A DNA stretch of 64,000 bases from Xanthomonas sp. DAR 35659 (GTDB taxonomy: Bacteria; Pseudomonadota; Gammaproteobacteria; Xanthomonadales; Xanthomonadaceae), in assembly GCF_041242975.1 (NCBI RefSeq), contig NZ_CP162488.1:543501-607500 (forward strand), in the 5' to 3' direction. The position numbers and the translations under genes were made by a program. Below, one piece after another: positions 17,748-25,949 of this stretch (positions are counted from its first letter, which is position 1; the number at the start of each line of letters is the position of its first letter). The notes under the pieces are model-generated. The model had not been told where the DNA came from. It searched no databases and saw only the letters and a program-made list of their open reading frames with translations.

Positions 17748-19637
17748 TCACGCTACCCGGCTGCGCCGCGCCCGCTCCAGGTGCACCAGCAGCAGCGAGA
17801 TCGCCGCCGGGGTCATGCCGGGGATGCGCTGCGCCTGGCCCACGCTCTGCGGGCGCACGCGCTCGAGCTTCTGCTGCACTTCGGCCGACAGCCCGCGCAC
17901 CTGCGCGTAGTCGAACGTCGCGGGAATCGGCGTGTCCTCATGGCGCTGCTGGCGGGCGATCTCCTCGCGCTGACGCTCCAGATAGCCGGCGTACTTGATG
18001 CCGATCTCCACCTGCTCGGCCACCTGCGTATCGGCCACGCCCGGACCCAGCGACGGCACCCGCATCAGCGCGGCGTAGTCCAGCTCCGGGCGCTTGATCA
18101 GGTCCAGCACATTCGTTTCGCGGCTCACCGCCACGCCCAGCGTGGCCGCGACCTCGCGGCCCAGCGCGTTGCCCGGCGTGGCCCACAGCGCGCGCAGGCG
18201 CGCGTTCTCGCGTGCCACCGCGTCCTGCTTGGCCTGGAAGCGCGCCCAGCGGGTGTCGTCGACGATGCCCAGGTCGTGGCCGATGCCGGTCAGGCGCGCG
18301 TCGGCGTTGTCCTCGCGCAGCTGCAGCCGGTACTCGGCGCGGCTGGTGAACATGCGGTACGGCTCGCTGGTGCCGTGGGTGATCAGGTCGTCGATCAGTA
18401 CACCGATGTAGGCCTGGTCGCGGCGCGGCGACCACGGTTCCAGCCCGCGCACCTGGCGCGCGGCGTTGAGGCCGGCGATCAGGCCCTGCGCGGCGGCTTC
18501 CTCGTAGCCGGTGGTGCCGTTGATCTGCCCGGCGAAGAACAGCCCCGGCATCGCCTTGGTCTCCAGCGAGGCCTTGAGCCCGCGCGGGTCGAAGAAGTCG
18601 TATTCGATGGCGTAGCCGGGGCGGGTGATGTGCGCGCGCTCGAAGCCGCGGATCGAGCGCACCAGCTCCAGCTGCACGTCGAACGGCAGCGAGGTGGAGA
18701 TGCCGTTGGGGTAGATCTCGACCACGTCCAGGCCTTCCGGCTCGACGAAGATCTGATGGCTGGCCTTATCGGCGAAGCGCACCACCTTGTCCTCGATCGA
18801 GGGGCAGTAGCGCGGGCCGATGCCCTCGATCTGCCCGGTGTACAGCGGTGAGCGATCGAGCGCGCCGCGGATGATGGCGTGGGTGCGCTCGGTGGTGTGG
18901 GTGATCCAGCACGAGACCTGGCGCGGATGCTGGGCGACCTCGCCCAGGAAGGACATCACCGGTAGCGGATCGTCGCCGGGCTGTTCTTCCATCGCCGCGT
19001 AGTCCAGGCCGCGCCCGTCGATGCGCGGCGGGGTGCCGGTCTTGAGCCGGTCCACGCCGAAGCGGCCGTCGCGCAGCGCCTGCGCCAGCGCGGTGGCTGG
19101 CGGATCGCCGGCGCGGCCGCCGGCGTACTGGGTCTGGCCGATATGGATCTTGCCGGCCAGGAAGGTGCCGGCGGTCAGCACCACCGCCGCCGCCTCGAAG
19201 CGCAGCCCGGTCTGGGTGACCACCCCGCGCACGCGCTCGCCGGCCACGATCAGGTCGTCCACCGCGGCCTGGAACAGGGTCAGGTTCGGCTGTGCCTCGA
19301 CGATGCGCCGGATCGCGCCGCGGTACAGGTTGCGGTCGGCCTGGCAGCGGGTCGCGCGCACCGCCGGACCCTTGGAGGCGTTGAGCGTGCGCCACTGGAT
19401 GCCGGCCAGGTCCGCGGCGTGCGCCATCGCTCCGCCCAGCGCGTCGATCTCCTTGACCAGGTGGCCCTTGCCGATGCCGCCGATGGCCGGGTTGCAGCTC
19501 ATCGCGCCCACCGTCTCCACGTTGTGGGTCAGCAGCAGGGTGCGCGCGCCGGCGCGGGCGGACGCCAGCGCCGCCTCGGTGCCGGCATGGCCGCCGCCGA
19601 TCACGATGACGTCGTAGCGGTAGAAGGAATCGCTCAT
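17748..19637 (-). CDS. mnmG: tRNA uridine-5-carboxymethylaminomethyl modification enzyme
   Basis: A 629-residue MnmG (GidA). The N-terminal FAD-binding Rossmann motif is [20 protein letters not shown]. The conserved [24 protein letters not shown] follows, and a second signature, [17 protein letters not shown], is near residue 275. The C-terminal helical domain that binds MnmE is complete. With MnmE it installs the cmnm5 group on U34 of several tRNAs. The start at 19637 is followed by [14 protein letters not shown]. It appears monocistronic. Confidence 0.96.
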   Translation of the reverse strand: MSDSFYRYDVIVIGGGHAGTEAALASARAGARTLLLTHNVETVGAMSCNPAIGGIGKGHLVKEIDALGGAMAHAADLAGIQWRTLNASKGPAVRATRCQADRNLYRGAIRRIVEAQPNLTLFQAAVDDLIVAGERVRGVVTQTGLRFEAAAVVLTAGTFLAGKIHIGQTQYAGGRAGDPPATALAQALRDGRFGVDRLKTGTPPRIDGRGLDYAAMEEQPGDDPLPVMSFLGEVAQHPRQVSCWITHTTERTHAIIRGALDRSPLYTGQIEGIGPRYCPSIEDKVVRFADKASHQIFVEPEGLDVVEIYPNGISTSLPFDVQLELVRSIRGFERAHITRPGYAIEYDFFDPRGLKASLETKAMPGLFFAGQINGTTGYEEAAAQGLIAGLNAARQVRGLEPWSPRRDQAYIGVLIDDLITHGTSEPYRMFTSRAEYRLQLREDNADARLTGIGHDLGIVDDTRWARFQAKQDAVARENARLRALWATPGNALGREVAATLGVAVSRETNVLDLIKRPELDYAALMRVPSLGPGVADTQVAEQVEIGIKYAGYLERQREEIARQQRHEDTPIPATFDYAQVRGLSAEVQQKLERVRPQSVGQAQRIPGMTPAAISLLLVHLERARRSRVA

Positions 19638-19752
19638 CTGAGACTCGTCAGCCGGGTCGTGGGGACCGGAATGGGCGCGCCCACGGATGGCGGACGCCGG
19701 AAAGAAGAAATTTTAGCGGTTGCATCACAGTTTGCGGATCCCGCCCTAAAGT

Positions 19753-19768
19753 TGGCACGCCATCTGCA
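19753..19768 (+). promoter_or_regulatory. Sigma-54 (RpoN) promoter
   Basis: TGGCACGCCATCTGCA fits the -24/-12 consensus TGGCACG-N4-TTGCW with one mismatch. The GG and GC dinucleotides are exactly 12 bases apart. Transcription would begin near 19779-19780. No protein-coding gene follows; a structured RNA and a strong terminator do. Confidence 0.7.
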
Positions 19769-19779
19769 GATATCCACAT

Positions 19780-19896
19780 TGCACCCGAGGTGGCATTGCG
19801 TCAGGGGCGTACGACTGGAATTGGAACAGGGGCCAGTCACGCGCACCTCGGGGGAGCTGGGGGCCGGTAGTCGGGGGACTGCCGGCCCTTTTTTAT
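19780..19896 (+). ncRNA. Candidate sigma-54-dependent structured small RNA (about 115 nt)
   Basis: The predicted transcript runs from the sigma-54 start to a rho-independent terminator. It folds as nested stems. An outer 9-bp stem pairs CCCGAGGTG (19784-19792) with CACCTCGGG (19844-19852). An inner stem pairs GACTGG (19813-19818) with CCAGTC (19833-19838), extended by GCGT/ACGC across a small bulge. The 14-base apical loop AATTGGAACAGGGG exposes GGA and GGGG, which are RsmA/CsrA-type features. No reading frame of note lies within it. It sits between mnmG and a lipoprotein gene. I cannot match it to a named Xanthomonas RNA. Confidence 0.65.
19861..19896 (+). terminator. Strong rho-independent terminator of the small RNA
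   Basis: A 12-bp stem, GGGCCGGTAGTC/GACTGCCGGCCC (one G-U pair in RNA), with a GGGG loop is followed directly by six T. It is oriented for plus-strand transcription. No plus-strand gene precedes it, which supports a short non-coding transcript. Confidence 0.85.
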
Positions 19897-19940
19897 GCCT
19901 GCGTTGCGGCCACGCGCCAGCAAGCGCAAGGCCCGAACGC

Positions 19941-19974
19941 GAAAAGCCCCGGCGGACCGGGGCTTTTCGTTTTA
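19941..19974. terminator. Second, bidirectional terminator
   Basis: GAAAAGCCCCGG and CCGGGGCTTTTC pair as a perfect 12-bp stem with a CGGA loop, followed on the plus strand by GTTTT. The A-run and T-run flanks allow function in both directions. It could back up the small-RNA terminator and also end the minus-strand lipoprotein message that stops at 20137. Confidence 0.75.
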
Positions 19975-20136
19975 GGCGCCGACGCCCGACAGGGCCGGAA
20001 CAGGGGGGATCCAGATTTCCCTGTCGGACATCGACATAGACGGTGGGGCGATCCCTTGCGGGTCATAAAGCGACGCAGTGGGTCACCCCGTACGACGTAG
20101 AGTGCGTCCTGTGCCCGTGTGAAAGCAAGCGATTTC

Positions 20137-20694
20137 TTAGGGCTCTAGTGTGCGGCGCGTCCCATTGCCGCGACCCAGATTGCCGGGACGGGGCGCGGCC
20201 GGGCGTGGCGCCGCCGCCGGCCGCGGCGCGGCGGCGGGGCGCGGCATGGCCGCCGGGCGGGCCGGCTGCATCGCCTGCGGGCGCGGCCCGGCATTGGCCG
20301 CGTCCGGACGCCGCAGCCGGTCCATGTCGCGCCATGGCGACTTGACCCGGTCGCGGTCGCCGATCGCCGGCGGTGGCGGCCGGTCCGGCGGGCGGCCATT
20401 GTCCGGGCGCGGGCGCGGCGGCGGACGATGCCGCGGCGGGCCGTAGTAGTCGCGGTAGTAGTACGGACCGCCGTAACCGTAGTAGCCGTACCCGTAGTAA
20501 CCGGCGCCGTAGCCGTAGGGCACGGCGCCATAGGGGCCGTACGGGTAGTAGCCATCGGAATAGCCCGCCGGATAGCGGTATTCCACCGACGGCGAGCCGC
20601 GGTAGTAGCCGCCGCCGTTGTCGGCGTAGTCGTACGTGGCGCAACCACCCAGCGTGGCCAGCAGTCCGGCGGCCAGTAGCAGGCGCATGTTCAT
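20137..20694 (-). CDS. Tyr/Gly-rich, Pro/Arg-tailed outer-membrane lipoprotein
   Basis: A 185-residue protein of unusual composition. The signal MNMRLLLAAGLLATLGGC ends in a lipobox. Next comes a segment of about 70 residues dominated by Tyr and Gly in PYGYGAGYYGYGYYGYGG-like repeats, then a tail rich in Pro, Arg and Ala. Low-complexity YG-rich lipoproteins of this kind are widespread in Xanthomonadaceae without an assigned role. The Tyr codons (TAC) and the regular signal peptide argue for a real gene despite the low complexity. The tail could bind peptidoglycan or nucleic acid by charge; that is speculation. Confidence 0.75.
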   Translation of the reverse strand: MNMRLLLAAGLLATLGGCATYDYADNGGGYYRGSPSVEYRYPAGYSDGYYPYGPYGAVPYGYGAGYYGYGYYGYGGPYYYRDYYGPPRHRPPPRPRPDNGRPPDRPPPPAIGDRDRVKSPWRDMDRLRRPDAANAGPRPQAMQPARPAAMPRPAAAPRPAAAPRPAAPRPGNLGRGNGTRRTLEP

Positions 20695-20859
20695 GGCGAA
20701 TCCTCTCCCTGAGGCTGACCGACAGGTTCGGCGCGTTGCATTGAATGCCCCCTTAACTCGCTTGGTCGTGAATTGAACGCTTAAGTCGCGCGCAACGGCC
20801 GCCTCGCGCCGGTCGCCGGCGGCGCTGCGAATCCATGGCGATACGTTAACCTTTTGCGC

Positions 20860-21819
20860 ATGGTCTCATCTTCACTGCCCACGTTCGCCGATGTCGCCGC
20901 CGCCGCCGCGCGCCTGGCGCCGCATGCCCAGGTCACCCCGGTGCTGCGCTCGCGGACATTGGACGCGCTGACCGGCGCGACCCTCCACTTCAAGGCCGAG
21001 CACCTGCAGCGCGGCGGCGCATTCAAGTTCCGTGGCGCCTGCAATGCGGTCTGGTCCCTGGACGCGGCGCAGGCCGCGCGCGGCGTGGTCACCCATTCCT
21101 CCGGCAACCACGGCGCGGCGCTGGCCCTGGCCGCGCGTACCCGCGGCATCGGCTGCCACGTGGTGGTGCCGGACGGGGCGGTGGCGGCCAAGCTGGCCAA
21201 CATCGTCCGCCAGGGCGCCACCCTGTGGCAGTGCGAGGCCAGCATCGCCGCGCGCGAGGCGATGTGCGCGCAGGTTCAGGAGCGGACCGGGGCGACCCTG
21301 GTGCATCCCTACGCCGACCCGGCGGTGATCGCCGGGCAGGGCACCGCGACGCTGGAACTGCTCGGCGCCAGCGGCCCGCTGGACCTGCTGGTGGTGCCGG
21401 TCGGCGGCGGCGGCCTGGCCGCCGGCAGCCGCCTGGCACTGTCGGCGCTGGCGCCGCAGGCGCAGCTGGTGCTGGCCGAGCCGGCTGGCGCCGCCGACAC
21501 CGCGCGCTCGCTGGCCGCGGGCGAGCGGCGTGTGGACTTCGTTCCCGACACCCTGTGCGACGGCCTGCGCGGCACCCTGGGCGTGCCCAACTTCGCGCTG
21601 CTGCGCGGCCAGGCCGAGACCATCGTGGTCGACGACGCCGCCACCGTGGCGGCGATGCGGCTGCTGTGGCAGGTGCTCAAGCAACTGGTGGAACCCTCGT
21701 CGGCGATCGCCCTGGCGGCGGTGCTGGCGCAGCCGCAGCGTTTCGCCGGACGCCGGGTCGGGCTGATCCTGTCCGGCGGCAACGTCGACCTGGACGCCCT
21801 GCCGTGGGGCGCGGCTTGA
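20860..21819 (+). CDS. PLP-dependent threonine/serine dehydratase or racemase
   Basis: A 319-residue fold-type II PLP enzyme. The Schiff-base lysine is in the FKFRGACNAV motif, the substrate loop is HSSGNHGAALALAA, the phosphate-binding glycine loop is VPVGGGGLAAG, and the C-terminal SGGNVDLD motif is present. It has no C-terminal ACT domain, so it is the short catabolic or serine-racemase-like type. The exact substrate (Thr, Ser or 3-hydroxyaspartate) cannot be fixed from sequence. The ATG at 20860 is preferred; an in-frame TTG lies six bases earlier. It overlaps the next gene by four bases. Confidence 0.82.
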   Translation: MVSSSLPTFADVAAAAARLAPHAQVTPVLRSRTLDALTGATLHFKAEHLQRGGAFKFRGACNAVWSLDAAQAARGVVTHSSGNHGAALALAARTRGIGCHVVVPDGAVAAKLANIVRQGATLWQCEASIAAREAMCAQVQERTGATLVHPYADPAVIAGQGTATLELLGASGPLDLLVVPVGGGGLAAGSRLALSALAPQAQLVLAEPAGAADTARSLAAGERRVDFVPDTLCDGLRGTLGVPNFALLRGQAETIVVDDAATVAAMRLLWQVLKQLVEPSSAIALAAVLAQPQRFAGRRVGLILSGGNVDLDALPWGAA

Positions 21820-22421
21820 AGCCGCGGCGACGGCGCGGCTGGCTGGGCTGGATCGGCCGGCTGGGCGCCTTGCTGGTGCTGTGGCTGCTGGGCGTGGCGA
21901 TCTACATCGTGTGGGTCGGCGACCGCGACCAGGCGGCGCCGGCGGACGCGATCATCGTGCTCGGCGCGGCCGCCTACGACGCCAAGCCCTCGCCGGTGTT
22001 CGAGGAGCGCATCCGCCACGGCCTGGACCTGTACCAGCGTGGCTACGCGCCGACCCTGATCTTCACCGGCGGCTTCGGCGGCAACGGCGCGCGCTTCGCC
22101 GAATCGCAGGTGGCGCGCCGCTACGCGCTGCGCCACGACGTGCCGGCCGACGCGATCCTGATCGAGACGGTCTCGCGCACCACCCGGCAGAACCTGATCC
22201 AGGCGCGCGCGCTGATGCGCGCGCACGGCCTGCACCGGGCGATCGTGGTCAGCGATCCGCTGCACATGGCGCGCGCGCTGCGCCTGTGCCGCGAACTGCA
22301 GATCGACGCGCTGGCGTCCTCGACGCCCAGCACCCGCTTCCGCAGCTTCCAGACCCGCTGGCGCTTCCTGGTGCAGGAGGTCTACTTCTTCCACCGCGAC
22401 CTGATCGCGCCGGGCGCCTGA
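21816..22421 (+). CDS. YdcF/SanA-like DUF218 membrane protein
   Basis: A 201-residue protein that probably starts at a TTG overlapping the previous stop (TTGA). One N-terminal membrane helix (about residues 12-30, GALLVLWLLGVAIYIVW) precedes a DUF218 domain with the hallmark ADAIIVLGAAAYD, LIFTGGFGG, ETVSRTTRQNLIQAR and IVVSDPLHMARA. DUF218 proteins include ElyC and SanA and are tied to envelope or polysaccharide processes, though their biochemistry is poorly known. The start is uncertain because the frame is open upstream. Confidence 0.78.
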   Translation: MKPRRRRGWLGWIGRLGALLVLWLLGVAIYIVWVGDRDQAAPADAIIVLGAAAYDAKPSPVFEERIRHGLDLYQRGYAPTLIFTGGFGGNGARFAESQVARRYALRHDVPADAILIETVSRTTRQNLIQARALMRAHGLHRAIVVSDPLHMARALRLCRELQIDALASSTPSTRFRSFQTRWRFLVQEVYFFHRDLIAPGA

Positions 22422-22475
22422 GCGCGGCCGGGCCGCCGTATCATGGGCCTCCCCGCAGCGCAGGAGGTGGTGGCG

Positions 22476-22904
22476 ATGAAGATCGACGGAACCCGTGAGC
22501 AAGACCGCGCCATCGAACTGGTGCTGTCGTACTACGACGCGTTCAACCGTGGCGACTGGGCGGCCATGCTCGACAAGCTCAGCGACGACGTGGCGCACGA
22601 CCTCAACCAGGGCGCGCGCGAGACCGGCAAGGACGCCTTCGCCGCGTTCCTGCAGCGGATGAACGCCAGCTACCGCGAGCAGCTGCGCGACATCGTCGTG
22701 CTGGGCGGGGAAGACGGCCGCCGCGCCGCCGCCGAATACGTCGTGCACGGCGAGTACCACCACACCGACGAAGGCCTGCCGCCGGCGCGCGGGCAGACGT
22801 ATGTACTGCCGGGCGGCGCGTTCTTCGACATCCGCGATGGCAAGATCGCCCGCGTCAGCAACTACTACAACCTGCAGGACTGGATCGCGCAGGTGTCGGC
22901 CTGA
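22476..22904 (+). CDS. NTF2/SnoaL-like protein
   Basis: A 142-residue cone-shaped NTF2-fold protein. It has the N-terminal helix QDRAIELVLSYYDAFNRGDW followed by LDKLSDDVAHDLNQGARETGKDAFAAFL, the usual SnoaL/ketosteroid-isomerase pattern. The C-terminal FFDIRDGKIARVSNYYNLQDWI fits the family sheet. The ATG at 22476 is chosen because AGGAGG lies nine bases upstream; an ATG at 22443 has none. The catalytic function is unknown, and such proteins may be isomerases, hydrolases or binding proteins. A REP palindrome follows 15 bases after the stop. Confidence 0.75.
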   Translation: MKIDGTREQDRAIELVLSYYDAFNRGDWAAMLDKLSDDVAHDLNQGARETGKDAFAAFLQRMNASYREQLRDIVVLGGEDGRRAAAEYVVHGEYHHTDEGLPPARGQTYVLPGGAFFDIRDGKIARVSNYYNLQDWIAQVSA

Positions 22905-22919
22905 GCGGTGCCGTGCATC

Positions 22920-22989
22920 CTGTAGGAGCGGCTTCAGCCGCGACGGGCATCCCCGGGAACGCCTGTCGCGGCTGAAGCCGCTCCTACAG
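22920..22989. repeat. REP palindrome between convergent genes
   Basis: Inverted arms beginning CTGTAGGAGCGGCTTC and ending GCTCCTACAG surround a short loop. The element sits between the NTF2-like gene and the 3' end of bioC, which converge. Confidence 0.9.
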
Positions 22990-23000
22990 AAGGCATTGCA

Positions 23001-23891
23001 TCACGCGCCGCGGCGGCGGATCGGGATCGCCGACACCGGCACCGCGGCGATCTCGCCGCCGCCGTCGCGGATCGGCGCGCCCGGCGGCGGCGCCCAGGCG
23101 TGGGCATAGATCACTTCCCAACTGCTCGGCAGCGCGCCGTCGGCGGTGCGCAGCGGTTCGTAGGCGGCGCTGGCGGTGGCGAAGCGGCCGCGGCCGGTCA
23201 GGGTGTGGCGGCGCGCGTGCAACGCGTTGGTCGCGCCGATCGCGCGCAGCTCGCGCATCAGCGCGGCCAGGTCCGGATAGGTGAGGGTGAACAGGTCGCG
23301 GTCCAGCACCGGGTCGCGGAAGCCGGCGTGCATCAGCGCATCGCCGAACTGCGCGATCGGCGCGAAGCGGCTGACATGCGGCGCCTCGCGGTCGGCCTGC
23401 GCGAACGCTTCGCGCAGTTCGATCAGGGTCTCCGGCCCGAAGCTGGAGCACAGCAGCAGCCCGCCGGGCTTGAGTACGCGGCGGAAACCGGCGAACACCG
23501 CCGGCAGGTCCTCGACCCACTGCAGGCACAGGTTGCTGAAGATCACGTCGACGCTGTGCTCGGCCAGCGGCAGCGCGCGCGCGTCGGCGCAGACGCGGCC
23601 GAACGGCTTCCACCAGCCGGCCTGGCGCTTGGCCTGCTGCAGCATCGGCAGCGCCTGGTCGAGCGCGATCACCTGCGCGCGCGGCCAGCGCTTCTTCATC
23701 GTCGCGGCGGCATGCGCGGGGCCGCTGCCCACGTCCAGCACCACCTGCGGCACGCGGTCGCCGAGGTAGTCCAGCGATTCCAGCAGGCGCTTCTCCACCT
23801 CGTGCTGCAGGGCCGCGGCGGCGTCGTAGCTGGCCGCGGCGCGCGAGAACGCGCGGCGGATGTGGTGGGGGTCGAACGAGGAGGGATCCAT
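23001..23891 (-). CDS. bioC: Malonyl-ACP O-methyltransferase BioC
   Basis: A 296-residue SAM-dependent methyltransferase. The SAM loop VVLDVGSGPAHAAATMKKRWP (motif I) is followed by an acidic VIALDQALPML, DARALPLAEHSVDVIFSNLCLQW and VLKPGGLLLCSSFGPETL, which together typify BioC. It methylates malonyl-ACP so that fatty-acid enzymes can build the pimeloyl chain. BioH, encoded in the same strand group, later removes the methyl. The ATG at 23891 opens MDPSSFDPHHIRRAFSRAAASYD, the expected N-terminus. An ATTCCCC-type repeat lies just upstream. Confidence 0.9.
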   Translation of the reverse strand: MDPSSFDPHHIRRAFSRAAASYDAAAALQHEVEKRLLESLDYLGDRVPQVVLDVGSGPAHAAATMKKRWPRAQVIALDQALPMLQQAKRQAGWWKPFGRVCADARALPLAEHSVDVIFSNLCLQWVEDLPAVFAGFRRVLKPGGLLLCSSFGPETLIELREAFAQADREAPHVSRFAPIAQFGDALMHAGFRDPVLDRDLFTLTYPDLAALMRELRAIGATNALHARRHTLTGRGRFATASAAYEPLRTADGALPSSWEVIYAHAWAPPPGAPIRDGGGEIAAVPVSAIPIRRRGA

Positions 23892-23909
23892 CGGCGCATT
23901 ATCGCTGGC

Positions 23910-24023
23910 GGGAGGCCGGGAATGGAGAATGGGGAAACGGGAATCGGAACGGCCGCGTCGGCGAGATGGCCGCCTGCCTTGCCCATTCCCGTTTCCCCAT
24001 TCCCCATTCCCCATTCCCGGCCC
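23910..24023. repeat. Inverted ATTCCCC-type repeat
   Basis: The left arm 23910-23946 (GGGAGGCCGGGAATGG...) and right arm 23982-24023 (CCCATTCCCGTTTCCCC...CCCGGCCC) are inverted relatives around a loop of about 35 bases. The right arm contains extra ATTCCCC units. The same family occurs at 47172, 47953, 48143 and 57491. Confidence 0.8.
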
Positions 24024-24024
24024 T

Positions 24025-24807
24025 TCAGAACGTCCCGGGATAGGCGCCGCCATCGAGCAACAGGTTCTGCCCGGTGAGGTAGCCGGCCTGCGCACTGCAC
24101 AGGAAGGCGCAGGCCGCGCCGAATTCGTCGGCGCTGCCGAAGCGGCCGGCGGGGATCTGCTGGCGTTTCTGCGCGGCGAGCGCGTCCACGTCGGTGCCGC
24201 TGCGTTGCGCGGCATGGGCGAAGTTGCTGCGCAGCCGGTCGGTGTCGAACTGCCCCGGCAGCAGGTTGTTGATGGTGACGTTGTACGCGACGGTGCGCCG
24301 CGCCAGGCCGGCGACGAAGCCGGTCAGCCCGGCGCGCGCGCCGTTGGACAGACCCAGGCTGTCGATCGGTGCCTTCACCGCGGCGGAGGTGATGTTGACG
24401 ATGCGGCCGAAGCCGCGCGCCTGCATGGCATCGACTGTGGCTCGGATCAGCGCGATCGGCGCCAGCATGTTGGCGTCGAGCGCGCGTAGCCAGTCCTCGC
24501 GCTCCCAGTCGCGGAAATCGCCGGGCGGCGGGCCGCCGGCGTTGTTGATCAGGATGTCGATCTGCGGGCAGGCGGCCAGCGCGGCGGCGCGCCCGGCGTC
24601 GGTGGCGATGTCGGCGGCCACCGCGATCACCTCGCCGGCGCCGGGCAGCGCGCGCAGCCCGGCCGCCGCCGCATCCAGCGCGGGTTGGCCGCGCGCCACG
24701 ATGACCACGTTGACGCCCTCGTTGGCCAGCGCTCGCGCGCAACCGAGTCCCAGGCCCTTGCTCGCGGCGCAGACCAGCGCCCATTTGCCGGCGATGCCCA
24801 GATCCAT
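24025..24807 (-). CDS. SDR-family oxidoreductase with altered active site
   Basis: A 260-residue short-chain dehydrogenase-like protein. The cofactor loop reads AASKGLGLGCARALA, the NNAG motif is ILINNAGGPPPG, and NITSAA supplies the serine position. Where classical SDRs have YxxxK, this protein has LSNGARAGLTGF, so both the catalytic Tyr and Lys are missing. I recall a subgroup annotated as SDR oxidoreductases that shares the SNGARAG sequence, which suggests a conserved variant, not decay. It lies between bioC and an unknown gene in the biotin region, but a biotin role is unproven. Confidence 0.75.
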   Translation of the reverse strand: MDLGIAGKWALVCAASKGLGLGCARALANEGVNVVIVARGQPALDAAAAGLRALPGAGEVIAVAADIATDAGRAAALAACPQIDILINNAGGPPPGDFRDWEREDWLRALDANMLAPIALIRATVDAMQARGFGRIVNITSAAVKAPIDSLGLSNGARAGLTGFVAGLARRTVAYNVTINNLLPGQFDTDRLRSNFAHAAQRSGTDVDALAAQKRQQIPAGRFGSADEFGAACAFLCSAQAGYLTGQNLLLDGGAYPGTF

Positions 24808-24924
24808 GCGTGCGCTCCGTTCGTCTCGAAACCGCGATGATCGTGCATCACCGTCGGCGCTGCCAGCCGCGTTGCGCTGCGCGCGATGTTCTGCGATGCG
24901 CGCGGGGTGGGCGCCGAGCGCGCG

Positions 24925-25401
24925 CTACTCCGCGCGGCTGTCGTCGATGCGCCGCGCGAGCGCGGTGTAGTAGTCGGCCGACGCCCGATTGCCTTGCTGG
25001 CGCAGGCGTGCGGAGGTCTCCAGCGCCGCAGCGCGTGCCTGCGCGAACACGTGGTCGTCCTCGTCGGGGCGCAGGCCGTCGCTGGCCACGGCGCGCAAGG
25101 TCGCATCGAAGCGCACGGCCGCCATCAATCCTCCTGCGTGCAGCAGGAGTAGGCCCTGCGCCGGGCGGCCATCCTGCATGCGGCCGGCGAAGAAGGCATA
25201 GGGCTCGGCGGTGCCGGCGCGGACGATGCCGAGCCCATCGGCTGCCCCGTTCCGGCACTCGCCGAGCCAGCGCGCGGGAGCGGCGTCCAGGTCCGCGGGC
25301 GCCTCGAACCGACACGGCGCCGCTGGCGGCGCCGCCAGGGCGGGAAGGGCGGCGCATGCCGCGATCAGGCACGCCATCACCCTGGCGGTGTTGCTACGCA
25401 T
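24925..25401 (-). CDS. Secreted protein with MORN-like motif
   Basis: A 158-residue protein with a clear signal peptide (MRSNTARVMACLIAACAALPALA). The mature part contains ARWLGECRNGAADGLGIVRAG followed by AFFAGRMQDGRPAQGLLLL, which resembles degenerate MORN repeats. A helical C-terminus, AAALETSARLRQQGNRASADYYTALARRI, follows. The function is unknown. The start at 25401 is fixed by the signal peptide; upstream sequence is Arg-rich and atypical. Confidence 0.65.
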   Translation of the reverse strand: MRSNTARVMACLIAACAALPALAAPPAAPCRFEAPADLDAAPARWLGECRNGAADGLGIVRAGTAEPYAFFAGRMQDGRPAQGLLLLHAGGLMAAVRFDATLRAVASDGLRPDEDDHVFAQARAAALETSARLRQQGNRASADYYTALARRIDDSRAE

Positions 25402-25949
25402 CACGGTCACGGATCGGTTCTCCTCGGTGCTGCGCCATAGCGCGGTTAGCGCGCCATCGTAGCGCGACGGACGGCGACGCCTGTGGCGACAGCGTGGCGG
25501 CCGCGACGGCCTGCGCTTCGCGAAGCGCGGCGCGCAGTCGGTCCAGGTCAAGGGAAGAGAGGTGTGGGCTTCGGACGGCGTCGGCGAGCAGCGACGCGCG
25601 TGCTGCAGGAGGCGCCTGTCGGCACACCTTGCCTTGGTGACGCGGCATCGTCGGGTTTGCGTTCAGCGCGATTGCATCGCCGGCGGGTACCTGCGGGCCG
25701 GCAACGTGTGGCAGCGAGTAGCGTCCGCCCTCCGGCATGCGTGGCAAGGGCGCGGCGCCGCCGCGAAGATGCATCGCACTGCGCAGCCTTCCGCGACGAG
25801 CGCAGCTTCCGCGACGAGCGCAGCTTCCGCGACGAGCGCAGCTGGCGCGACGAAGCGCGACGCGGATTGCGCGACACGTTTTGGTGCGGCGGCCGGCTTC
25901 GGGCCTGCCACGCCTGCGAATGCGCAGCGCGCGGCGGCACGCGGACGTG
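25402..25949. other. 548-base gap with an 18-bp tandem repeat
   Basis: No convincing gene. Open frames exist on both strands, but the most protein-like one (minus strand, ATG at 25738 to 25394, 114 codons) has only about 72 percent GC at third positions and no ribosome site. Three exact copies of CTTCCGCGACGAGCGCAG (25788-25841) plus a decayed fourth to about 25859 form a short tandem repeat. 18 bp keeps the frame, so the region could be a decayed coding remnant upstream of bioH's neighbour. Confidence 0.5.

Noticed and set aside
20137..20694. Tyr/Gly-rich frame as an artefact of low-complexity DNA
   Set aside because: A clean signal peptide with lipobox and consistent TAC/GGC codon use support a real lipoprotein; kept as a CDS.
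25394..25738. Minus-strand 114-codon frame upstream of the MORN-like gene
   Set aside because: Third-position GC of about 72 percent is well below neighbours, there is no ribosome site, and it overlaps the next gene's start.
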